A program made the translations under genes and the position numbers. A stretch of 40,421 nt of DNA. It comes from Clostridia bacterium. GTDB taxonomy: Bacteria > Bacillota > Clostridia > Oscillospirales > Oscillospiraceae. The notes beneath the pieces are model-generated. The model saw only the letters and a list, made by a program, of their open reading frames with translations. It was not told the origin of the DNA and made no database searches. Positions 6,583 through 13,192 of the stretch are shown here, one piece after another (the stretch's first letter is position 1; each line of letters starts with the position of its first letter). The DNA lies in contig JAGKTU010000006.1 in NCBI GenBank assembly GCA_021153265.1, positions 1 to 40,421 on the forward strand, given 5' to 3'.

Positions 6583-7470
6583 TTACTTGTCGATATAATA
6601 TCCGTCGTCACGTTCCTGAATGTGGTATCCTAATGCATGTAACAGCTCCAAGTGTCTGCCAACTGCTTTTCTGTCTATCTTTGCACCGTATTGATTCTGA
6701 ACAGCGTGAATAATGCCGGCTTTCGTTTGGGGTGTTTTGCCCAGCACTTGCAGAATCAGCAGCGGATAAGCGCTGGGACTATACTTAATGCCGGTTTTAG
6801 GCGCTTGTTTTTCTCCATCGTAATAATAACCGTCCGGTCCGTGCTGCACAGGGAAACCCAAATTCTGCAACAACTGCAGATGGCGACCTACTGCCTTGCG
6901 GTCAATGGAGGTATCCCACGTTTCAGAAATTTTATGAATGATCTGCTCTTGTGTCTGAGCGCATTGATCCAGGGCAAGCAAAATCATAACAGGGTATGCA
7001 CTGGTGCCGTAATTGATATGCTTGCGGATACGGATTTCCACTGCGTTGACCCGGTCACGGCTGATGGATATGGGATTCTCATAGTTGAAAGAAATCACAT
7101 AGGGCTCGTTCTCGTCCCCTTCATACACATAGCCTGCGGACAGGTACGGGCACTCTCCGCGCATATAGCCCCACCGGAATCCGTCACAGGAATCAAACGC
7201 AAACATACAATGATCCGGAACATCGCAGCAGTCCGGAAACTCAGATTCCGGCATGGTCAAATCAGAGAGGAAGCCTTCCAGAAAGGCTGCGCTGCTGCCA
7301 CAATCTTCCCCCTCGTCGTTTCGCAGAGCATGGATGTACTTTTGTAAATCCACCGTATCCGTCAGAACCTTCGCCATTGCTTTTTGGGCCTCTGACTGCG
7401 AGGGATATGTGGCGGTATGTTTCTGGCCACCGGGCATCAGCTGCCACTTGCAGATCCATTCTGTTTTCAT
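6583..7470 (-). CDS. Protein with two tandem winged-helix domains, 295 aa
   Basis: Residues 157-217 and 233-293 are an internal duplication: both read SAYPxxIL then IDRKAVGRHLxLLxxLG and end in DGYYxD. Each unit resembles the N-terminal winged helix of WYL-type regulators; compare the WYL protein at 9604, TADRKSVKRNITGLMEMGY. The N-terminal 150 residues are Cys/Asp-rich (PDCCDVPDHC) with no recognised fold and start with an integrase-arm-like sentence (CKWQLMPGGQKHTATYPSQSEAQKAM). It probably binds DNA and may regulate, or load, the downstream nuclease. First gene of the operon 7470 to 3976. Confidence 0.65.
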   Translation of the reverse strand: MKTEWICKWQLMPGGQKHTATYPSQSEAQKAMAKVLTDTVDLQKYIHALRNDEGEDCGSSAAFLEGFLSDLTMPESEFPDCCDVPDHCMFAFDSCDGFRWGYMRGECPYLSAGYVYEGDENEPYVISFNYENPISISRDRVNAVEIRIRKHINYGTSAYPVMILLALDQCAQTQEQIIHKISETWDTSIDRKAVGRHLQLLQNLGFPVQHGPDGYYYDGEKQAPKTGIKYSPSAYPLLILQVLGKTPQTKAGIIHAVQNQYGAKIDRKAVGRHLELLHALGYHIQERDDGYYIDK

Positions 7471-7494
7471 GTCAAATCTCCCTGTTTTTTTGTC

Positions 7495-7523
7495 ATTGTA
7501 GCATACTGTTTGTGTTTATTCAA
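7495..7523 (-). promoter_or_regulatory. Promoter of the DUF2779 operon
   Basis: On the minus strand TTGAAT (complement of 7518-7523) and TACAAT (complement of 7495-7500) are 17 bases apart. This is an ordinary sigma-A type promoter, unlike the TCC-T5 promoters of the neighbouring genes. Confidence 0.65.
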
Positions 7524-7540
7524 ATTATTTTGAAGCTGTA

Positions 7541-8089
7541 TCACTTCATGCAGTGATACAGCACAAATTCTTCGGCAAAGCGCTTGGCTTCGTTTTCCTG
7601 CACAACAGCCGGGGCATTCAGCCGAACGAGTTTACTGTAACGTCTGGCGCGGTTAATGAGTTGGACAGGATCACAGCACTTGACGGGCAGCCGAGTCTGT
7701 GCGTTTTCCTCATACCAGTGCGCATACTGATTTGCAAGATCCTGCTCCTCGTCGGTTACGTTTGCACCGGTTTCGTATTTTTCCCAGATGATTTGCAGCT
7801 TCTGCATATCCAAATCGTGTTTGGGGAAGGGGCGCAGATAGGTGTTCCATACATCCATTTGCTCTTGGGTCAGATGCCGCGTTTCGCTACGCAGTTTTTC
7901 GTATTGATGAGAAAGCTCCGTCAGATGACCGATCAACATGCTGCACTGCTGTGCCAGCTCATCTGCTGTTTGTTCGTCCCATTCCACCGGATAGTCGAAC
8001 CGGTTATCGGCATCTCCTGCGATCAGCTCGCCGTCTCTACTCTCATCAAACATGATGCGGACATACTCGGAAATGGTGTCTTTGATCAT
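7541..8089 (-). CDS. Hypothetical helical protein, 182 aa
   Basis: The start at 8089 (MIKDTISEYVRIM) is preferred because GGAGGT lies seven bases upstream; longer starts have none. The protein is acidic and mostly helical, with a probable coiled segment LAQQCSMLIGHLTELSHQYEKL, and has no known domain. It has its own TCC-T5 promoter and is followed by no clear terminator before the convergent tail of nothing else; the next minus-strand operon starts at 7470. Its promoter places it in the same putative regulon as the PolC-like protein. Confidence 0.65.
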   Translation of the reverse strand: MIKDTISEYVRIMFDESRDGELIAGDADNRFDYPVEWDEQTADELAQQCSMLIGHLTELSHQYEKLRSETRHLTQEQMDVWNTYLRPFPKHDLDMQKLQIIWEKYETGANVTDEEQDLANQYAHWYEENAQTRLPVKCCDPVQLINRARRYSKLVRLNAPAVVQENEAKRFAEEFVLYHCMK

Positions 8090-8153
8090 AATCATTACCT
8101 CCAAAAATATTGCAAGATGGGCGGCCAATAGTAAGGCCGAGGTTTATGTGCCC

Positions 8154-8184
8154 ATTATAGCAATACCCCTGTCCCAAAAATGGA
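8154..8184 (-). promoter_or_regulatory. Promoter of the 182-aa gene (TCC-T5 type) with inverted repeat
   Basis: On the minus strand TCCATTTTT (complement of 8176-8184), 16 bases, TATAAT (complement of 8154-8159). The box is embedded in a perfect 9-bp inverted repeat, CCCCTGTCC-CAAAAAT-GGACAGGGG (8166-8190), which could be an operator or the terminator of the gene upstream. Confidence 0.65.
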
Positions 8185-8198
8185 CAGGGGTAAATGAC

Positions 8199-8387
8199 TT
8201 ATTTGCAACCAGCATATTTGGCCGTAATCCGCATCAGGTCGGCGAAAGCCTTTTTCTCAAGGGACTGATAGATGCGGGCAGAGTTGGGGTGCCGTTTTAC
8301 TTCATCTACCGCCCTGTCATAGCGCACTTTCGCTCCGTTCAGTTCGGCTCTTTCCCAGGCATACATGGTTCCATCCGGTTTTGGCAT
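8199..8387 (-). CDS. Small hypothetical protein, 62 aa
   Basis: ATG at 8387 is chosen because GGAGATTT precedes it; the upstream start in the same frame lies within the promoter. The basic protein (MPKPDGTMYAWERAEL...) is probably a two-helix bundle and has no recognised family. It has its own TCC-T5 promoter at 8431-8461, and a hairpin at 8166-8190 follows it. Confidence 0.6.
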   Translation of the reverse strand: MPKPDGTMYAWERAELNGAKVRYDRAVDEVKRHPNSARIYQSLEKKAFADLMRITAKYAGCK

Positions 8388-8430
8388 AGTGTAAATCTCC
8401 TTTTTAATGTAGTTTCTGGTGAGTATCTGC

Positions 8431-8461
8431 ATTATAGCAGGAGACATAACCTAAAAATGGA
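8431..8461 (-). promoter_or_regulatory. Promoter of the 62-aa gene (TCC-T5 type)
   Basis: On the minus strand TCCATTTTT (complement of 8453-8461), 16 bases, then TATAAT (complement of 8431-8436). Between the box and the -10 the sequence is unrelated to that of the 8154 promoter, so conservation of box, spacing and GCTATAATG is not simply recent duplication. Confidence 0.65.
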
Positions 8462-8522
8462 ACAATTGCTGTGTTCTAGACGTCCTTACAGAGTAGCTCA
8501 TTTTGTAAAGCAACCAAACTGT

Positions 8523-8591
8523 TATGAATATCGAACAGGTCTACGAAGCGCACGCGCACGATAACGAAGAATTGGGTCGCGATATAGTATG
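8523..8591 (+). pseudogene. Short decayed coding fragment
   Basis: A 22-codon frame (MNIEQVYEAHAHDNEELG..) ends at a TGA, has no ribosome binding site and lies in an otherwise gene-free stretch (8470-8780). It reads like the start of a helical protein but is too short to assign. Apart from the hairpin at 8631-8664 nothing else is seen in this 310-base gap. Confidence 0.25.
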
Positions 8592-8630
8592 ATGTTCTTA
8601 ACGGTTTAGCTGACCCTGTAAATAACAAAC

Positions 8631-8664
8631 AGCAGGCTCAATCTTTATGCAAATTGGGCCTGCT
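8631..8664. terminator. Hairpin terminator downstream of the UDG-like gene
   Basis: AGCAGGCTCAAT pairs with ATTGGGCCTGCT (one G-U pair) around a 10-base loop. The minus-strand side is followed by GTTTGTTATTTA, so it probably ends the 10635-8781 operon. Confidence 0.55.
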
Positions 8665-8780
8665 GTGTCGTTTCCCGTACAGCTAGAGCGTCGCATTTTC
8701 ATGGATGCCTTTTGTGACCATACGCATATTATTTAGGTGTAGCAGCTTTCAACGGTCGAATGGGAGCTATTAAAGTAATA

Positions 8781-9572
8781 CTATAGTTTAATTTCCACTT
8801 TCTCCTCATCGAGCAGTTCTTTGAGTTTCCCCAAAACATACTGCAGATTCTTGAGCCGCTGATTCCATGTATACGGCGCTCTTGCCGTTGGGTGGTATGC
8901 CCAGACGATGTATAACGGACTACCGTCGGGGCCATTATTGTGCTTTGTCAATTGTTCATAACCTCTTTTATACTCCTGTTTCCGCAAGGTGTTCTTGCCA
9001 TAACGTTCCTCTATTTTCCTCCAAAAAGCATTGCTGTACGATGTTCCCTGAATAATAATGATTTCCGGTTTTAACGCATTGATTTCGTCCATCAAAATAT
9101 TCCAGCATTCTTTCTTCATTTCCTTACTCACTTTTATGCCCGATCTTTTCGTTGCCTTTTTTTCATCTTTTTCCGTTTTTGTTTCTGTAAAAGAACACTT
9201 GAAATAGTTCGTAAGGCAAAAGTAGCTTAGCAAATCTTTGTAATCCTCTAGATCAGCTAACGCATCTGATTTTGGCTGCTCTATAAGTATCGTAGCTAGT
9301 GTATATAGCGTTCTTCTGTAATGATCGTTGTTTGCTTTCTCCAGTGATGCAGTTTGGGTGATTTCTCTATTTTCGGTAACCGGCTCTTTTCCAATAACCA
9401 ACACTCTGGGATTTGAACTTTCCCCATAATGCGCTCCCAGTTTTGCACAGTTGAAGAGCAATCCATCGTCAACAAGCCCCTTTTTGCATTGGGGATAATT
9501 TACACATTCGCCAGAACAATAGTACTTGGCATAAACTCCTTTTAATTGTTCTACATATTGATTGATAGCCAT
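8781..9572 (-). CDS. Uracil-DNA-glycosylase-superfamily-like protein, 263 aa
   Basis: Three segments suggest the UDG fold: NPRVLVIGKEPV (near 54-65, where UDG4/5 enzymes have VLFIGEAPG), LKPEIIIIQGTSYSN (near 163-177) and YIVWAYHPTAR near 228, like the HPS loop. The N-terminal CSGECVNYPQC (19-29) and a further Cys at 42 could bind metal or an iron-sulfur cluster as in family 4/5 glycosylases. Spacing and catalytic residues cannot be confirmed by eye, so activity is open. It is 31 bases downstream of the WYL regulator, probably cotranscribed with it; WYL proteins often control DNA-damage or defence genes. Confidence 0.5.
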   Translation of the reverse strand: MAINQYVEQLKGVYAKYYCSGECVNYPQCKKGLVDDGLLFNCAKLGAHYGESSNPRVLVIGKEPVTENREITQTASLEKANNDHYRRTLYTLATILIEQPKSDALADLEDYKDLLSYFCLTNYFKCSFTETKTEKDEKKATKRSGIKVSKEMKKECWNILMDEINALKPEIIIIQGTSYSNAFWRKIEERYGKNTLRKQEYKRGYEQLTKHNNGPDGSPLYIVWAYHPTARAPYTWNQRLKNLQYVLGKLKELLDEEKVEIKL

Positions 9573-9603
9573 AGATTGTTCTCCTTTACTTCCTCCTTTT
9601 TAT

Positions 9604-10635
9604 TTAAGCTTGGTAGTTATTGAGTGCATTCTGCAAATCTTCTTTTACTGTCTGTGCTAAATCATTGGGCGTCAGAATGCGGACATGACGGCAATACTGC
9701 AGCGCCCAATGGCGCATGGCGTGCCAGTTGACGGTGACGCGGGCAGTGACTTCGTCTTCCGTTTCATCGGAGAACGAGATATCCGTACCAAACCAGTCGA
9801 CCACATCATCGAGAATGATCTTTTTCATCCGGAAGGTCACGTGGACGCTCTCACCGCTGAACATATACAGGTGTTCTGCCATATGCTTAGGTAAAGAAAA
9901 CTGCTTTCCGCCCTGCACCTGCTTCTTTGGTTTTGCAGGCGTGTCCAGCAGGCGGATGCCGGTGATCCGGTCAAGCCGGTAGTTTGCCAGATTATCGTAC
10001 TTATCGTAATTACCAATCAGGTAGTAACGGCCATTGGTGGCAGCCATCTGATAGGGGTTGACGATGTACTCCCGCTCCCTGCGGGGATGAAGCTTCTTAT
10101 CCGTGCCGTAGCTGTTGTAGGTAAAGGACACCTGCTTGCCCATGGCAATTGCTTCGTCCAGAACCTCAATGGTATAGAACAATTCTTGGTTCTTGGGAGC
10201 GGTTTCGGGCAGGGTGGAAATAAAGCGGACACGGGACTTGAAATACTGATTGGACAGCCCCTCCAGTTTGACCACCAGCCCCTTGCACTGGCTGTAGGGA
10301 ATATGCTTGGAGAACAGCAGGCTATCGATCAGTAGCCGCAGCTCGCCGTCGGTAAACTCCCGTTCCAGCCAGAAGTCGGACAGAATATAGCTTTCCTCCA
10401 GAACTCCGTCTTTGTTGGGAAACATCCGCAGAGCTTCGCTGAAATTGATCTCATAGCCCATTTCCATGAGGCCGGTGATATTCCGCTTGACGCTTTTGCG
10501 GTCGGCGGTCATATCGTATTCCGTTTTCAGAATGTCGATGATATCCTTCTGGCTCAGCCGATGATCCTCGTCGGTGTACTTGCGCAGAATATCCAAAATT
10601 GCAAAGGAAAGCTTTTTTCGTTTCAGGTTGCTCAT
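9604..10635 (-). CDS. WYL-domain transcriptional regulator, 343 aa
   Basis: The N-terminal winged helix (LSFAILDILRKY... DRKSVKRNITGLMEMGYEI) is followed by a WYL domain (VSFTYNSYG... YIVNPYQMAATNGRYYLIGNYDKYDNLANYRLDRITGIRLLD) and a WCX-type C-terminal extension. WYL regulators sense nucleic acids or nucleotides and often control defence or DNA-repair genes on mobile elements. ATG at 10635 is chosen because AAAGGGTG lies seven bases upstream. It is a plausible regulator of the TCC-T5 promoters, but nothing in the sequence proves this. A promoter with an adjacent 11-bp inverted repeat precedes it, compatible with autoregulation. Confidence 0.85.
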   Translation of the reverse strand: MSNLKRKKLSFAILDILRKYTDEDHRLSQKDIIDILKTEYDMTADRKSVKRNITGLMEMGYEINFSEALRMFPNKDGVLEESYILSDFWLEREFTDGELRLLIDSLLFSKHIPYSQCKGLVVKLEGLSNQYFKSRVRFISTLPETAPKNQELFYTIEVLDEAIAMGKQVSFTYNSYGTDKKLHPRREREYIVNPYQMAATNGRYYLIGNYDKYDNLANYRLDRITGIRLLDTPAKPKKQVQGGKQFSLPKHMAEHLYMFSGESVHVTFRMKKIILDDVVDWFGTDISFSDETEDEVTARVTVNWHAMRHWALQYCRHVRILTPNDLAQTVKEDLQNALNNYQA

Positions 10636-10652
10636 GTTCATCACCCTTTTGT

Positions 10653-10681
10653 ATCGTATCATGTTTGCCGCCATATTACAA
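10653..10681 (-). promoter_or_regulatory. Promoter of the WYL regulator
   Basis: On the minus strand TTGTAA (complement of 10676-10681) and TACGAT (complement of 10653-10658) are 17 bases apart. A perfect inverted repeat abuts the -35 box upstream. Confidence 0.5.
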
Positions 10682-10713
10682 CACCCGATGGGACATTTCT
10701 GCCCCATCGGGTG
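10682..10713. repeat. 11-bp inverted repeat between the Spo0A-like and WYL genes
   Basis: CACCCGATGGG (10682-10692) and CCCATCGGGTG (10703-10713) pair perfectly around 10 bases. No T run follows on the minus strand, so it is either a weak terminator for the Spo0A-like gene or an operator next to the WYL promoter. A related but imperfect repeat lies on the other side of the Spo0A-like gene. Confidence 0.6.
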
Positions 10714-10722
10714 AACGCATAT

Positions 10723-11478
10723 TTATTGCTCTGCCGTGCCTTGCACATTCAATTGAAACCGCAGCGTTTCTCCGATGATTGCCAGAAACTCTCCGTTGGT
10801 GGGCATCCCCCGCGTGTTGGACACCGTATATCCAAAGTACGACTGCAAGGTATCCAGATCACCCCGATCCCAGGCAATATCGATTGCCCGCTTGATTGCC
10901 CGGGATACCTGCTCCGGCTTCACGCCGTGCTGCTGGGCAATGGGAACATAAATAGATTGCGTCATAGAAAAGGCTGCTTTGGGATTTGCAATAGTAAGTT
11001 CCAACGCGTCCAGCAGATAAGTGTATCCTTTGAGATTCGCAGGAACCCCAATATCGTGAAGGGTATTCGCAATCAGACTCCTCCTGTCATATCCGATTCC
11101 GCTTCGAGGTAGGATTCTGCAGGTTTGTTCTACACTTGCCGCAACAGATTCCGCATCGCAAGGCTTTTTGATCAGCTGCCGAACTCCAAGGCCCATAGCG
11201 GAAACAGCCACATAATTGGACAGAAACGCGGAGGTCGCGATCACAATCGGAGAGGGAACTGCAGAACTGATTTCCTCCAGAACACTCAGCCCATCCAATT
11301 CCGGCAGCAGGATATCCATCACGAGGACATCCGGGCGCCGCTCCTCAACCATTCGAACTACCTGCTTGCCGTTCAGCGCAATATCGATCACTTGAAATTT
11401 TCCGCTTTCCTCCAGTGCCCGGGAAAGCTCTTTGGCAAAGACAAAATCTGCATCTGCAATTAAAACTTGCTTTTTCAT
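10723..11478 (-). CDS. Spo0A-like response regulator, 251 aa
   Basis: Residues 1-120 are a receiver domain: acidic D9/D11, phosphoacceptor D55 in LVMDILLPELDG, and the KKP near 104-106. Residues 145-245 match the Spo0A DNA-binding domain: IGVPANLKGYTYLLDAL, ALELTI, IAQQHGVKPEQVSRAIKRAIDIAW, FGYTVSNTRGMPTNGEFLAIIGETLR. The length is slightly shorter than host Spo0A (about 260-270). ATG 11478 is chosen because AAAGGAGCG precedes it. Carried on a mobile element, it could bind Spo0A boxes in the host and alter sporulation entry, or use the host phosphorelay as a cue. The host master copy is not in the window. A decayed second copy lies immediately upstream. Confidence 0.88.
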   Translation of the reverse strand: MKKQVLIADADFVFAKELSRALEESGKFQVIDIALNGKQVVRMVEERRPDVLVMDILLPELDGLSVLEEISSAVPSPIVIATSAFLSNYVAVSAMGLGVRQLIKKPCDAESVAASVEQTCRILPRSGIGYDRRSLIANTLHDIGVPANLKGYTYLLDALELTIANPKAAFSMTQSIYVPIAQQHGVKPEQVSRAIKRAIDIAWDRGDLDTLQSYFGYTVSNTRGMPTNGEFLAIIGETLRFQLNVQGTAEQ

Positions 11479-11531
11479 ATGTATCGCTCCTTTTTGACAG
11501 AAATGCTGTTCACTTCCTGCCATAAGGATAC

Positions 11532-11569
11532 ACCACCCGACGGGGCATTATCGCCCCATCGCGTGGTGA
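11532..11569. repeat. Imperfect inverted repeat upstream of the Spo0A-like gene
   Basis: CACCACCCGACGGGGC pairs with GCCCCATCGCGTGGTG with two mismatches around a short AT-rich loop. Its stem resembles that of the repeat at 10682-10713, so the Spo0A-like gene is bracketed by related hairpins. It may be the terminator of the decayed upstream copy. Confidence 0.55.
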
Positions 11570-11586
11570 AATAAAATGTTGCTTTC

Positions 11587-11908
11587 CTATGGTGTGTGCA
11601 TAGCACGCTGAATATTATCTACAATTACGGCAAGAAACTCTGCGACGGAGGGCTTATCTTCTCGCTTGTTCACCGTGTATCCAAAGAATTGACGAAGCCC
11701 TTTCTGTTCGCAACGATCCCAGGATATCTTAATGGCGTCTTGGATGGCACAAGCTACCCGGGGGGTGTTTGGAATGTCTGCGGATACGACACTTTGGTAA
11801 GAGCGTTAATCACATCTGAATCTTTCTCGGCTATCATAATTGACTCACGCTGCTAGTGGTAGCCTTTTATATGTGCCAGTACACCAATGTCGCGGAGAAT
11901 ATCCGTAG
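11587..11908 (-). pseudogene. Decayed second spo0A-like gene (DNA-binding domain)
   Basis: Minus-strand translation gives TDILRDIGVLAHIKGYH, then an in-frame TAG (11853-11855), then about 30 readable residues, a frameshift near 11760, and finally an Ala-Ile-rich helix and QFFGYTVNKREDKPSVAEF, ending at a stop at 11587. This is the Spo0A C-terminal domain, more host-like in places (AHIKGY) than the intact neighbour. The receiver domain is gone. Sequence between 11909 and 12100 shows no convincing gene and may be further decayed coding DNA. Confidence 0.8.
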
Positions 11909-12063
11909 TCAGTGTTTCGATTTTTTGCGGTGGTTTTCGGTAATGCTTTTTCGATTTATTACCACCCCAACAATCTTCCGCAATCTTTGCCAAAGTATGG
12001 GAGCGGAGTTCTTACCATAGATGATTGGACACCTTGTCGCAATAACGGCAGGGTGTCTTTGTG

Positions 12064-12079
12064 TTAGCGGATAAGCTAA
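12064..12079. other. Weak oriT candidate (short inverted repeat before the mob genes)
   Basis: TTAGC-GGATAA-GCTAA lies about 100 bases upstream of the MobC-like gene, inside a GC-to-AT transition. Small inverted repeats next to mob genes often mark oriT, but no nic consensus is recognised, so this is only a pointer. Confidence 0.2.
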
Positions 12080-12179
12080 TGTATTCTTTAATAATCTTAG
12101 GAACACTATGGTAAACAAGGGATCGTTAGATGTATTACATCAGCGATTCCTGTCAACTACATTTACCATGGAGGTTATT

Positions 12180-12437
12180 ATGAAAAACAAAGATAAAACG
12201 ATATCCCTAAGAGTAACAAATGAAGAATATAGTATATTAGAATCTAATAGTACAAATCTAAATATGACAATCAGTCAATATATCAGATCTTCGATCAATC
12301 ATTCATTACCTGCAGAAACGAATTACAGACAGCTGATTGCACCGGCGATGTGCAGAATTCAGATTCGTCTGGCTGAACTGGGAATGGAGGATGATGAAAT
12401 TGTTAAGGAGATCAATAAGTTATGCCGAATGTTGTGA
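12180..12437 (+). CDS. MobC-like mobilization accessory protein, 85 aa
   Basis: It starts with a ribbon-helix-helix-like segment (KTISLRVTNEEYSILESNS) followed by MTISQYIRSSI, as in MobC-type relaxosome proteins and plasmid RHH regulators, and ends with a helical stretch. ATG 12180 follows GGAGGTTATT; the longer frame from 12108 lacks a site. It overlaps the relaxase gene by 16 bases. It should bind oriT DNA and help the relaxase nick. Confidence 0.7.
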   Translation: MKNKDKTISLRVTNEEYSILESNSTNLNMTISQYIRSSINHSLPAETNYRQLIAPAMCRIQIRLAELGMEDDEIVKEINKLCRML

Positions 12438-12955
12438 TTGTCAGAAATACATATCCGGACACTACGGCACTGAACAATGTGATCTATTATGTGTTAAGCA
12501 AAGCTGCTTTTTGTGGCGGATATGGGGTTACTGCCGAAATTGATGCGGCACGGATGCAAATGCAATTTGTGAAGCAGGCGTTCTACCAGATGGATACACT
12601 TCAGTTGAAGCACTTCTTCATTACCTTTTCCCATGAAGAAGCAACATACATAGACTTCGATGAAATGATGTCGTTAGCATTTGAAGCAGCAAAGCTGTTC
12701 GGGGAGTATCAGATGGTATATGGCTTGCATCTCGATGGGAGCCATGTTCATGTACATATTGTGATGAATACAACCAGCTTCGTGGATGGTCATCAGTATC
12801 ATGGCGGACTAAGCGGATTTATGAAAGTTTGCGGAATGCTGAAAAAGAAATACCCTCAGTATCGTGTGAATCTATGTCAGACCAGACCCTACACACCCAA
12901 AGAACCCTTTACAGATGCCGACATAGATGAGCATGAAGTGCTGAAAACATTATGA
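12422..12955 (+). CDS. Short MOBP-type relaxase domain protein, 177 aa
   Basis: The protein has the three-histidine motif of HUH relaxases, HVHVHIVMN (H108, H110, H112), and a Tyr pair near the N-terminus (NNVIYYVLSK, Y22/Y23) in the position of the nicking tyrosine in MOBP/MobA proteins. It stops about where the catalytic domain ends; typical relaxases continue for several hundred residues with helicase, primase or coupling regions. It could be a complete minimal relaxase or a truncated one. It overlaps the MobC-like gene and precedes the integrase. Confidence 0.75.
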   Translation: MPNVVIVRNTYPDTTALNNVIYYVLSKAAFCGGYGVTAEIDAARMQMQFVKQAFYQMDTLQLKHFFITFSHEEATYIDFDEMMSLAFEAAKLFGEYQMVYGLHLDGSHVHVHIVMNTTSFVDGHQYHGGLSGFMKVCGMLKKKYPQYRVNLCQTRPYTPKEPFTDADIDEHEVLKTL

Positions 12956-13192
12956 TGTCCCATATGGCTCTGGTTGTGCCCTTGTGGGATAGCCCGATGC
13001 CATATTTGACTGTTTGACGTTATTTGCACATTACCTGTACTGAGTATCAACGCAGAAACGATAAAACCCAGTACAAATGTAAAAATGTAATACAAACCTA
13101 ACCATGTGGTAAACAGAAAACTTCAAAGAAATCAGACAGATATTATCCCTTTGAAGAAACGATTCTGTTACTTACAAGGAGGTTTTATTACC

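Noticed and set aside
11909..12118. 69-aa minus-strand frame upstream of the Spo0A remnant
   Set aside because: It is out of frame with the remnant, has no ribosome binding site and no family signal; it may be further decayed coding DNA.
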